A model generated the notes under the pieces. It had not been told where the DNA came from. It saw only the letters and a program-made list of their open reading frames with translations, and did not search any database. This document shows positions 1 through 7,072 of a DNA stretch of 9,989 bases, piece by piece. The position numbers and the translations under genes are program-made. Every line of letters starts with the position of its first letter. The first letter of the stretch is position 1. Source of the stretch: Chryseobacterium gleum (GTDB taxonomy: Bacteria > Bacteroidota > Bacteroidia > Flavobacteriales_D > Sanyastnellaceae); contig CAMDFE010000038.1 in NCBI GenBank assembly GCA_945897395.1, positions 1-9,989 on the forward strand, written 5' to 3'.

Positions 1-2
1 AG

Positions 3-68
3 AAAAAAGTCACCGATAAGGCTCCAGTTGAATGGTTGCTAAAGAACATTTCAGGTTCTAGAAAATGA
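3..68 (+). CDS. C-terminal fragment of an unidentified protein (5' end outside window)
   Basis: An open frame runs from the window edge to a TGA at 66-68 and encodes about 21 residues ending in VEWLLKNISGSRK. The stop overlaps the menC start as ATGA, the same junction seen at the next two gene borders, which is the main reason to believe this frame is coding. The Pro-x-Glu-Trp-Leu pattern near the end loosely recalls the C-terminus of DUF418-type membrane proteins, but that is from memory and rests on very few residues. A men gene is also possible from context. The function cannot be assigned. Confidence 0.6.
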   Translation, partial: KKVTDKAPVEWLLKNISGSRK

Positions 69-1060
69 GATGGATATTTTCTCATCGAATCCTTCAGTTC
101 AATAAGCCTGCGAAAACAAGTCGAGATGTTCTTACAGAACGCGACAGTTGGATTCTACAGTTAGTAGATTCTGATGGAATTGTCTTGGGTGAAGGAGAGG
201 TGGCTCCGTTGTGGGGATTAAGCAAGGAAACGAAAGAACAAGTCTTGTCTGAGTTAAATCGCATAACGGATATAGATAATTTTAGTGAAGTTTCGTCGCC
301 AGTCTCCTCTATACAAAGCTCGATAGATGCGGCACTCGCAGGATTCCATTCAAAACGAATTGATTTTCCTTTCCTGCCGAAAAATCAATTGAGTGCCATT
401 CCAATCAATGGACTCATTTGGATGAATGATATTGAGGAGATGAGAATGGAAGCGAGAAGGAAATTCGATGAAGGAAGCAGATGCATTAAATTGAAAATTG
501 GAGCATTGAATTTCAAAGACGAATTGAATTTGATTCGTGAAATTCGTTCTTGGGGAAATGAAGAGGAACTTACTATTCGGGTAGATGCAAATGGCGCTAT
601 TGCAATAGAAGACGCATTAGATAAATTGAATCAGCTTTCAGAATTCAAACTGCACAGTATTGAGCAACCCATTAAGGCTGGGCAATTAGAGTCCATGTTT
701 AAATTGTGCGCTGAATCGCCTGTTCCCGTTGCTTTTGATGAAGAACTGATTGGAAGCAGTCCAGAAGATTTTGAATCGTTTTTAGAATTGGGCAAGCCTG
801 CTTTTATTGTCGTGAAGCCCTCCCTACATGGCGGATATACAGCTGCTGAAAATTGGAAGGCTTGGGCCGATAAGCACGGAATAGGTTTTTGGATAACCTC
901 TTCGTTAGAAAGCAATGTTGGTTTGAATCATCTCGCTAACTGGGTGTGTAAAATGAAGTTGGAAGGTGTTCAAGGTTTGGGAACAGGAAGTTTGTTCAGC
1001 AACAACAGTGAGGCGAAATGGAAAGTAGAGGGTGAACTTTTAATTCCAATTGAATCATGA
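65..1060 (+). CDS. menC: o-succinylbenzoate synthase (MenC), enolase superfamily
   Basis: MenC dehydrates SHCHC to o-succinylbenzoate in cytosolic menaquinone synthesis. The 331-residue protein has the enolase-superfamily layout: an N-terminal capping region (about 1-100) and a C-terminal barrel. All expected active-site residues are visible: the K142-x-K144 pair in CIKLKIG, metal ligands D174 (RVDANG), E200 (SIEQP) and D225 (FDEE), and the second catalytic lysine K251 in VVKPS. The following menE gene makes MenC far more likely than a muconate or dipeptide-epimerase relative. The ATG at 65 overlaps the upstream stop as ATGA, and the TGA at 1058-1060 overlaps menE in the same way, so translation is probably coupled. 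There is no clear Shine-Dalgarno site. Arginine codons are mixed (AGA, CGA, CGT, CGC, AGG, CGG), as expected for modest expression. Confidence 0.95.
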   Translation: MRWIFSHRILQFNKPAKTSRDVLTERDSWILQLVDSDGIVLGEGEVAPLWGLSKETKEQVLSELNRITDIDNFSEVSSPVSSIQSSIDAALAGFHSKRIDFPFLPKNQLSAIPINGLIWMNDIEEMRMEARRKFDEGSRCIKLKIGALNFKDELNLIREIRSWGNEEELTIRVDANGAIAIEDALDKLNQLSEFKLHSIEQPIKAGQLESMFKLCAESPVPVAFDEELIGSSPEDFESFLELGKPAFIVVKPSLHGGYTAAENWKAWADKHGIGFWITSSLESNVGLNHLANWVCKMKLEGVQGLGTGSLFSNNSEAKWKVEGELLIPIES

Positions 1061-2010
1061 TAAACGAAGCCCTCTCAGGAAGTGATATGATTTTGGCTTA
1101 CGCTGAAATTGAAAGAGAATGGAACGAGTCAGAATTCATTTCGTTTCAAACTTCGGGTTCTACAGGAAGTCCGAAAGTGATCACATTTAAGAAGGAGCAG
1201 GTCATTCGTTCGGCGCAACGAACAGCATCTTTCTTCAACCTAAACAAAAACGCTGAAGTGTTTTGTGCATTGCCACCCATTTATGTAGCTGGAAAAATGA
1301 TGGCTTTGCGCGCAATCATAAATGAATGGAACCTCACTTGGCAATCGCCTTCAACCCATCCTGAAATTTTAATGCCCTTTGATTTTGGAGCCTTTACGTC
1401 GCAGCAGTGCGCTCAAATAATTGGAAGTTCTCCGTCTGCATTGAATAACATCAAACATATTTTGCTCGGAGGTGGTCCCGTTTCAAACCAAATAATTCAA
1501 GTCGCAAATGGCGTTACATCAAATATTTGGGAAGGATACGGCATGACAGAAACCCTTACCCACGTTGCCATGCGAGACGTTAAAGCCCAAACGTTTTTCA
1601 GAGCGCTCAAGGGTGTTCAGTTTTCACAAGGCGAAAGAGGAAATTTAATCATTGAAGATTCGTGGTTGAAACTTCCTTCCTTCGAAACAAACGATACCGT
1701 TGAATTGGTTGAAGACGGATTTGTGGTGAAAGGAAGAACGGATCATGTAATTATTTCTGGAGGGGTGAAGTTATTTCCGGAAGAAATCGAAAGTATTCTT
1801 TCGACAATCATTCTTCAACCTTACTACATCTCTTCATTACCCGACGAAGTTCTCGGGCAAAAGGTCGTGCTGTATGTGGAAGGCGACACGCAACATTTCC
1901 AACTAGAAAAAATAAATCAATTGGATTTGGGTATTCGTAAGCCACGAGAAATAATTATTAAACCGAAGTTCAATCGAACCGCAAGCGGTAAAATCATTCG
2001 TGAATCATGA
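1057..2010 (+). CDS. menE: o-succinylbenzoate-CoA ligase (MenE), short form
   Basis: MenE activates o-succinylbenzoate to its acyl-adenylate and then to the CoA thioester, the step after MenC. Motifs of the ANL adenylating superfamily appear in order: the phosphate loop TSGSTGSPK at residues 32-40, YGMTET at 161-166, the ribose-binding aspartate and hinge region GRTDHVIISGG at 226-236, and the catalytic C-terminal lysine K312 in NRTASGKI. At 317 residues it is much shorter than the E. coli and Bacillus enzymes (about 450-490). The loss is mainly ahead of the phosphate loop, which begins only 31 residues from the start. As I recall, compact MenE proteins are usual in Bacteroidota, and all core motifs are intact, so I read it as functional. 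It overlaps menC and the next gene by ATGA at both ends. Confidence 0.93.
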   Translation: MINEALSGSDMILAYAEIEREWNESEFISFQTSGSTGSPKVITFKKEQVIRSAQRTASFFNLNKNAEVFCALPPIYVAGKMMALRAIINEWNLTWQSPSTHPEILMPFDFGAFTSQQCAQIIGSSPSALNNIKHILLGGGPVSNQIIQVANGVTSNIWEGYGMTETLTHVAMRDVKAQTFFRALKGVQFSQGERGNLIIEDSWLKLPSFETNDTVELVEDGFVVKGRTDHVIISGGVKLFPEEIESILSTIILQPYYISSLPDEVLGQKVVLYVEGDTQHFQLEKINQLDLGIRKPREIIIKPKFNRTASGKIIRES

Positions 2011-2585
2011 AAATAGTATTTGCCTCAGGAAATAAAAAGAAACTTCAAGAGATTCAAGCGGCTTTGCCTTCGGGCATTGAAGTGGTTTCCATGCGCGACG
2101 TTGGGGTAAATGAAGAGATCCCTGAAACCACAGGAACGTTGGAGGGGAATGCGGAACAGAAAGCGCGGTACGTTTTTGAAAAAATGGGACTGGCTTGTTT
2201 TTCAGACGATACCGGATTAGAGATTGAAGCTTTAAATGGAAGGCCTGGAGTAGATTCGGCAATTTATGCTGGAGAGCCGCGTTCCAACGCGCGAAACATT
2301 GAGAAGGTGTTGAACGAGATGAAAGGCCAGACCAATCGGAATGCGCAATTCAGATCGGTCTTTTGCTACTGTTCAGAAGCTAGCACTTTTTATTTCGAAG
2401 GAATAGTGAAAGGGAAATTGGGTGTTGAAATTCGCGGTGCAGACGGTTTTGGGTACGACGGAATCTTTCATCCAAAAGGAAATTCACGAACATTCGCTGA
2501 AATGACCATTGAAGAAAAGAAATTTTTGAGTCATCGAGCAAAAGCACTTAAAAAGTTCCTCGAATTTATCGCGCACAACTCATAG
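2007..2585 (+). CDS. rdgB: XTP/dITP pyrophosphatase (RdgB/HAM1 family)
   Basis: This enzyme hydrolyses non-canonical purine triphosphates (dITP, XTP) to monophosphates and pyrophosphate, keeping deaminated bases out of nucleic acids. The 192-residue length is normal for the family. Diagnostic segments are the N-terminal substrate loop FASGNKKKLQEI (residues 5-16), the metal/catalytic segment SDDTGLEIEAL (66-76), PGVDSAIYAGE (80-90), GFGYDGIF (147-154) and SHRAKAL near the C-terminus (175-181). The ATG overlaps the menE stop as ATGA, so it is the last gene of the men operon; the TAG stop is at 2583-2585. The link to menaquinone synthesis is probably a matter of shared transcription rather than pathway. 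Confidence 0.94.
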   Translation: MKIVFASGNKKKLQEIQAALPSGIEVVSMRDVGVNEEIPETTGTLEGNAEQKARYVFEKMGLACFSDDTGLEIEALNGRPGVDSAIYAGEPRSNARNIEKVLNEMKGQTNRNAQFRSVFCYCSEASTFYFEGIVKGKLGVEIRGADGFGYDGIFHPKGNSRTFAEMTIEEKKFLSHRAKALKKFLEFIAHNS

Positions 2586-2595
2586 CAGTTATGTG

Positions 2596-2603
2596 TATTT
2601 TTG
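2596..2603 (+). promoter_or_regulatory. Bacteroidota -7 promoter element for accA
   Basis: TATTTTTG matches the Bacteroidota -7 consensus TAnnTTTG exactly. It lies 11 bp after the rdgB stop and would start a transcript near 2607, about 15 bases before the accA ATG. No TTG or TTTG is visible at the usual spacing upstream, so the -33 half is weak or absent. Confidence 0.5.
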
Positions 2604-2621
2604 TCTCTCCAATTTGAAACT

Positions 2622-3578
2622 ATGGAAATTTATTTAGAATTTGAATCCCCGATAAAAGAACTTCGTCAACAAATTGAGAAGTTAAAAGAGAGCGAAACGA
2701 AGAACGGGGTAGATGTGCACACGGCTATTGAAGATTTAGAGCGTGCGGTTGTAGAAAAGACCAACGAAATTTATTCGAGCCTTACCCCATGGGAACGTGT
2801 GCTCGTGAGCCGTCATCCTGAAAGACCTTATACCCTTCAATACATTGAAACAATGACGGAAGGCACGTGGGTTGAACAGCACGGTGACCGCACGGTGAAG
2901 GACGACAAAGCCATGATTGGCGGATTCGGATCTATCGACGGAAGAAGTGTCATGTTCATTGGTCAGCAAAAAGGAGCGAACACCAAAATGCGTAGTTACC
3001 GAAATTTCGGTATGGCCAATCCTGAAGGATATCGCAAGGCGCTTCGTCTAATGAAGCTGGCAGAGAAGTTCAATAAACCTATCGTTACACTCATCGATAC
3101 TCCCGGCGCTTTTCCAGGATTGGAAGCAGAAGAACGCGGACAAGGAGAGGCAATTGCGCGAAATTTATTTGAAATGATGCGCTTGAAGGTTCCGGTTATA
3201 TGCATTGTCATTGGTGAAGGAGCTTCAGGAGGAGCATTAGGAATTGGTATTGGAGATCGCGTTTTAATGTTAGAGAATACCTGGTATTCTGTTATTTCTC
3301 CAGAGTCTTGTTCTACTATTTTGTGGAGAAATACAGACCATAAAATTGAAGCCGCTGCCGCGTTGAAACTCACCGCTGACGATATGTTAGCGAATAAATT
3401 GGTAGACGGGATTATTCGGGAACCGCTCGGTGGCGCTCACAATGATCCAAATGCTGCAACCCAGCATTTGAAAGAAGCAATTGTCAACGCATTGAATGAA
3501 TTAGAGAAATTAGGAGTTGAAGAACGGACCCAACAACGAATTGAAAAATTCTGCGCAATGGGTGTCGTTCAACAATAA
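2622..3578 (+). CDS. accA: acetyl-CoA carboxylase carboxyltransferase subunit alpha (AccA)
   Basis: AccA pairs with AccD to transfer the carboxyl group from carboxybiotin to acetyl-CoA, making malonyl-CoA for fatty acid synthesis in the cytosol. The 318 residues match the family length (E. coli 319). An N-terminal helical segment (about 10-45) is followed by the crotonase-like carboxyltransferase core, with DTPGAFPG at 159-166, the oxyanion-hole glycine run GEGASGGALG at 198-207 and PESCSTILWR at 227-236. The frame is open to a TTG at 2601, but that codon lies inside the -7 element; the ATG at 2622 gives the usual AccA beginning (MEIYLEFESPIKEL). No accD or accBC is in the window. It is probably transcribed from its own promoter, with possible read-through from the men operon, since no terminator separates them. 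Confidence 0.96.
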   Translation: MEIYLEFESPIKELRQQIEKLKESETKNGVDVHTAIEDLERAVVEKTNEIYSSLTPWERVLVSRHPERPYTLQYIETMTEGTWVEQHGDRTVKDDKAMIGGFGSIDGRSVMFIGQQKGANTKMRSYRNFGMANPEGYRKALRLMKLAEKFNKPIVTLIDTPGAFPGLEAEERGQGEAIARNLFEMMRLKVPVICIVIGEGASGGALGIGIGDRVLMLENTWYSVISPESCSTILWRNTDHKIEAAAALKLTADDMLANKLVDGIIREPLGGAHNDPNAATQHLKEAIVNALNELEKLGVEERTQQRIEKFCAMGVVQQ

Positions 3579-3592
3579 TTTGAATTTGAGCG

Positions 3593-3622
3593 TTGTAGAC
3601 TGAATAATTGATTGTAAATTCG
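3593..3622 (+). promoter_or_regulatory. Candidate promoter for the OmpA-like/TPR lipoprotein gene
   Basis: A TTG at 3593-3595 is followed after 19 bp by TAAATTCG at 3615-3622, which differs from the Bacteroidota -7 consensus TAnnTTTG at one base. The predicted start near 3626 leaves a leader of about 20 bases that ends in an A-rich run before the ATG at 3647. Confidence 0.5.
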
Positions 3623-3646
3623 TACCCATTATTAAAAGCTGAAAAA

Positions 3647-5323
3647 ATGAAAAAAGGATTTTCGTCGGTAGTAGTTGCTTTAACGGCAGTTACACTTCTT
3701 TTTCAAGGTTGCGCCACTCTTGGTTCAATGGAGAAACACATGGCAGAACTTAATTTCCAAGTTGAACCTAGTCCATTGGAAGTTCACGGTGACTCTGTAA
3801 AGGTTACTATCACAGGTAAGTTCCCTGAAAAGTATTTTGCTAAAGCGGTCTCTGCACAAGCTACTCCAGCAATTGTTTGGAATGGTGGTGAAGCTACCTA
3901 CAAGGTGCAAGAATTCAAAGGAGAGAAGGCAACAGGTAATGGAGATGTTATTCCTTTCAAAACAGGAAAGAGTTTCAAGTACACTGCAACTCTTCCTTAC
4001 TCTGCAGGTATGGAATCTTCTAAATTAGAGTTACGTATCAAAGGTGCGAAGGGCAGTAAAACAGCTTCTTTCCCTGCGGTGGAAATTGCGAAGGGTGTAA
4101 TTACTACCCCTTATTTAATGAAGAGTGACGATAAAGTAATCGGTTCTAAAGATGCCTTGATTCGTTCTACCGACAAGACTTTCGAAGCTGTCGTTAATTT
4201 CGATTTGAACTCTTCTGTATTGAAGCCAGCTGAAATGAAAGATTCTGACGTTGCAGAATTACAAGCATTATTAACTTCAATCAGCACAAACCCTAAAATG
4301 GTTGTGACTCAAATTGAATTACAATCTTATGCTTCGCCAGAAGGTGAAATTTTATTGAACGACGGTCTAGCGGTTGAGCGTGCTAAAGCAGGAAACAAAG
4401 TAATGACAAACGTATTGAAAACCGCTAAGCTTGATGTGCTTTACGGTGCATTGGTGAAAGAGAATCCTAAAGGTGAAGACTGGGACGGATTCAAAGCTGC
4501 AATGGAAAAGTCAGCAATTGCGGACAGCGATATCATCGTACGTATTCTTCAAAGAACTACTGACTTAACTGAAAGAGAAACTGAAATCAAGAACATCTCT
4601 AAGACGTACACTGAAATCAAAGATTTGATTTTCCCATCACTTCGTCGCTGTGTTATTCGTGTTTATTATACTGAAAACGGATACACCGATGCTGAATTAA
4701 TGTCTTTAGGAAAAACGAACGCTACTGTATTGAATTACGAAGAGTTATTGAAAGCAGGTTCTTTGACTGAAGATGCAAACGTTCAAGCAGCAATCTACAA
4801 AGAGGCTGAAGGTAAAGCTAACGGCGACTACCGTGCATCAAACAACTTAGGTGTTGTTTATTACGGAATGAACAAGTCTTCAGAAGCGGCTAAGCAATTT
4901 GAAAAGGCTTACGGAATGAAGAAGAATTCTGAAACGTCTAACAACAACGGTGTAGCTGTTCGTATGAACGGAGACCGCAAAGGAGCGATGAAATTGTTCA
5001 GCGAAAGCGGCTCGGCTGAGAGTAAGTACAACAAGGGACTTATTCTTATTGCAAACGGTGACTACGCCGGTGCTGTATCTACCATGAAAGATGTTAAGTC
5101 GTTCAACTCAGCGTTAGCGAAGTTGTTAAGCGGTGACAACGCTGGTGCGAAGTCTGATCTTGATGCAAGTGGCGACAAGTCTGCATTAGCAGATTACCTT
5201 CGTGCAATCATCTGCGCTCGTTCTAACGATGCTGCAGGTAAAGATTCAAACTTAAGTTCAGCTATCGCGAAAGATGGTTCACTAGGAGAGAAGTCTAAGA
5301 CAGATCTAGAATTCGTTAAGTAA
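3647..5323 (+). CDS. Predicted lipoprotein with variant OmpA-like domain and TPR-like tail
   Basis: The 558-residue protein starts with a lipoprotein signal (MKKGFSSVVVAL..., then LFQG before Cys22), so it is probably lipid-anchored, most likely at the outer membrane. Residues about 30-155 are beta-rich with no recognised catalytic motif. Residues about 179-345 resemble an OmpA-like domain of Bacteroidota type: FDLNSSVLKP at 185-194 and SYASPEG at 227-233 with R245 downstream, then a long helical insertion before FPSLRRCVIRVYY. The Asp of the classical peptidoglycan-binding TDxxG motif is not conserved, so cell-wall binding is uncertain. Residues about 375-530 form degenerate TPR-like helices (ASNNLGVVYYGMNKSSEAAK). 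I recall similar uncharacterised proteins in Bacteroides and relatives. An upstream TTG at 3608 would put extra polar residues before the signal peptide, so the ATG at 3647 is preferred. Arg codons are 10 of 14 CGT, suggesting high expression. Exact role unknown. Confidence 0.85.
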   Translation: MKKGFSSVVVALTAVTLLFQGCATLGSMEKHMAELNFQVEPSPLEVHGDSVKVTITGKFPEKYFAKAVSAQATPAIVWNGGEATYKVQEFKGEKATGNGDVIPFKTGKSFKYTATLPYSAGMESSKLELRIKGAKGSKTASFPAVEIAKGVITTPYLMKSDDKVIGSKDALIRSTDKTFEAVVNFDLNSSVLKPAEMKDSDVAELQALLTSISTNPKMVVTQIELQSYASPEGEILLNDGLAVERAKAGNKVMTNVLKTAKLDVLYGALVKENPKGEDWDGFKAAMEKSAIADSDIIVRILQRTTDLTERETEIKNISKTYTEIKDLIFPSLRRCVIRVYYTENGYTDAELMSLGKTNATVLNYEELLKAGSLTEDANVQAAIYKEAEGKANGDYRASNNLGVVYYGMNKSSEAAKQFEKAYGMKKNSETSNNNGVAVRMNGDRKGAMKLFSESGSAESKYNKGLILIANGDYAGAVSTMKDVKSFNSALAKLLSGDNAGAKSDLDASGDKSALADYLRAIICARSNDAAGKDSNLSSAIAKDGSLGEKSKTDLEFVK

Positions 5324-5342
5324 TTCGAAAAGATATTTATTG

Positions 5343-5368
5343 AAAAAAGGGACTTCGGTCCCTTTTTT
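5343..5368 (+). terminator. Intrinsic terminator after the lipoprotein gene
   Basis: GGGAC (5349-5353) pairs perfectly with GTCCC (5358-5362) around a TTCG tetraloop, flanked by six A (5343-5348) and six T (5363-5368). This gives an 11-bp stem without mismatches and a T tract, 19 bases after the stop codon. The A/T symmetry means it could also work on the minus strand. Confidence 0.95.
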
Positions 5369-5402
5369 ATTTCTCAATAACAGAATCAATCTAAAACTTA
5401 TT

Positions 5403-5410
5403 TAACATTG
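5403..5410 (+). promoter_or_regulatory. Weak -7-like element abutting the 25-residue repeat gene
   Basis: TAACATTG matches TAnnTTTG at all but one base and ends four bases before the ATG at 5415. If used, transcription would begin at or next to the start codon. No -33 TTG is seen at the right spacing, but the strong terminator just upstream means this gene needs its own promoter. Confidence 0.3.
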
Positions 5411-5414
5411 CAGT

Positions 5415-5831
5415 ATGAATACCGAAGGATATCCGTCGAAGATTGTGATAGCATGGGGTGAAGCCATCTCAGGGAATGTTGCTATTCGAGAATGGTTATT
5501 GGCCAACGGCTATCCTGAATTAGGCATATTCGTTCACGCGCTCAACAATCAAGACGATGCGCGCACGTGGCTCATGGAAAACAATTTCCCGCACCTCATG
5601 GCACTTATCAATGGCGCAGAGGGTAACCCGAATGCTTTACTTTGGTTGAAGAAAAATAAGTACGACGTGTTAGAGAAAATGGCACGAGCTGCAGACAATC
5701 ACGAAGAATCTCTGATGTGGTTACTCGAGAAGAATTTGCCCGATATGGCCGCTATTGCTCAGCGAATCTCTATTGTAAAAAACGAAATTGAACGTCGGAA
5801 TAACGACGTTCATTCCATTTCACCGTTTTAA
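5415..5831 (+). CDS. Conserved-looking hypothetical protein made of 25-residue Trp-Leu repeats
   Basis: I do not know a function for this 138-residue protein, although its general pattern resembles small hypothetical proteins of Bacteroidota. It has no signal peptide or membrane segment, so it is probably cytosolic. Tryptophans fall at residues 27, 52, 77 and 102, exactly 25 apart, each followed by Leu. Each unit reads roughly WLxxN, then an aromatic or Leu, then Pro in three of four units, then Leu or Met at W+9, then Ala near W+15. This suggests a short alpha-alpha repeat stack that binds a partner. The N-terminal IAWGEAISGN segment precedes the first unit. The gene stands between a terminator and a convergent neighbour, so it is probably transcribed alone. 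Its stop codon overlaps the stop of the minus-strand M16 peptidase gene by four bases. Confidence 0.8.
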   Translation: MNTEGYPSKIVIAWGEAISGNVAIREWLLANGYPELGIFVHALNNQDDARTWLMENNFPHLMALINGAEGNPNALLWLKKNKYDVLEKMARAADNHEESLMWLLEKNLPDMAAIAQRISIVKNEIERRNNDVHSISPF

Positions 5832-7072
5832 TTTTTTTTCGGGACGTAGGCCAACACATTCATTTTGTCAAATTGAAATGTGTCGATAGCCGCTTGTTGA
5901 ATTTGATCCGCAGTAATTTCTTCCAACTTACGAAACACTTCTTTCATCGTATCAATTCGGTTGAACTCATGCAAAGTTTTTCCTAGGTTGAACATAAGGG
6001 CGCTGCCGCTGTCCTGAGCCAAGGCCATTTGTCCAATGATTTGCTTCTTCGCTTCCTGAAGTTGACGGCCGTTCATTTTGTTTTCCTTGTACCATTCCAA
6101 TGTTTTTTCACAAAGTTCAATGGCCTTTTTCAAATTCTCCTTCTCGGTGCCTAAATACAAACTAAAAATACCGCAATCGGTGAATGGCGCATACGTGCAT
6201 TCAACGTGATAAGCCAATCCGTGTTTCTCGCGAATAACCATGCTGAGCTTGTTGTTCAATGCCGGCCCACCAAGCACGTTGGTCAGTAACGTAAGAGCTG
6301 GACGAAGCTTATGCGAAAAGGCATACGCTTTTCCGCCGATTAGAAAATTCACTTGGTGAATGTCTTTTTCAACGTAAATTTTCTTGCCTGATTTTAAAGT
6401 GGGCTTAATTCTCTTTTGAGTGAAAGGAGAGAGCTTTTCTCTGCCCAGATGCTTCTCTAAAATCAATTGAAGTTTTTCAATGGGAATATTTCCAGCCGAA
6501 GAAAACACAAGTTGCTCTGCCGTTAAATTCCTTTTTCGAAATCGTTCAAGATGCGAACGCTTCATGGCGTTAATGCTTTCTTTCGATCCGAGAATGCTTC
6601 GCCCGATGGCGTGCTTACCAAACAAATGTTCTTCGAACTCTTCGAAAATCATTTCACTCGGACTGTCGAAATAACTATTCAATTCATCGATAATAACTTC
6701 CTTTTCCTTTTCAATTTCTTCAGCAGGAAAGGAAGGGTGAAACGTAATATCGGCAATGAGTTCAATGGCTCTCTCGTAATGCTCTTTCACCATAGAAGCG
6801 TGTATCCACGTTTCCTCTTTCGCAGTGAAAGCATTTAATTCTCCGCCTACAGCATCAAGCCGCGAAAGGATATGATGATTCTTTCTAGTCTTGGTTCCTT
6901 TGAAAAAACAATGTTCAAGAAAATGCGCAAGACCGTGTTCGTCTTCCTCTTCGTCGCGACTTCCAGCTGCGATCATTAATCCGCAGTGCGCAACGTCGCG
7001 ATCCATGGGTTGGTGAACCACACGAATTCCGTTGGAAAGAGTAAAAACAATTGGATTTGGCAGTAAACTCAA
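5828..7072 (-). CDS. M16 family zinc metallopeptidase (insulinase/processing-peptidase-like)
   Basis: The 414-residue protein has the inverted zinc motif HFLEH (H50, E53, H54), with the third ligand E130 in VIIDELNSYFDSP 76 residues after H54. In the second domain R281 and Y288 in the REKHGLAY segment match the Arg/Tyr pair that binds substrate in active M16 peptidases. Both halves of the M16 core are present in one chain, as in bacterial one-domain-pair members of about 400 residues. There is no signal peptide, so it probably acts in the cytoplasm; the substrate is unknown. The start is a TTG at 7072, overlapping the DUF4920 stop as TTGA. The first in-frame ATG (Met23) would remove the conserved first strand (FTLSNGIRVVHQ), so it is unlikely. 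It is last in a minus-strand operon. Confidence 0.9.
   Translation of the reverse strand: MSLLPNPIVFTLSNGIRVVHQPMDRDVAHCGLMIAAGSRDEEEDEHGLAHFLEHCFFKGTKTRKNHHILSRLDAVGGELNAFTAKEETWIHASMVKEHYERAIELIADITFHPSFPAEEIEKEKEVIIDELNSYFDSPSEMIFEEFEEHLFGKHAIGRSILGSKESINAMKRSHLERFRKRNLTAEQLVFSSAGNIPIEKLQLILEKHLGREKLSPFTQKRIKPTLKSGKKIYVEKDIHQVNFLIGGKAYAFSHKLRPALTLLTNVLGGPALNNKLSMVIREKHGLAYHVECTYAPFTDCGIFSLYLGTEKENLKKAIELCEKTLEWYKENKMNGRQLQEAKKQIIGQMALAQDSGSALMFNLGKTLHEFNRIDTMKEVFRKLEEITADQIQQAAIDTFQFDKMNVLAYVPKKN

Noticed and set aside
2601..2621. TTG start giving accA seven extra residues
   Set aside because: The codon overlaps the -7 promoter element and the family begins at the MEIYLEFE position.
2996..3373. 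Long minus-strand open frame opposite accA
   Set aside because: It lies wholly inside the well-supported accA gene, its protein has no recognisable motif, and its composition reflects the opposite strand's codons.
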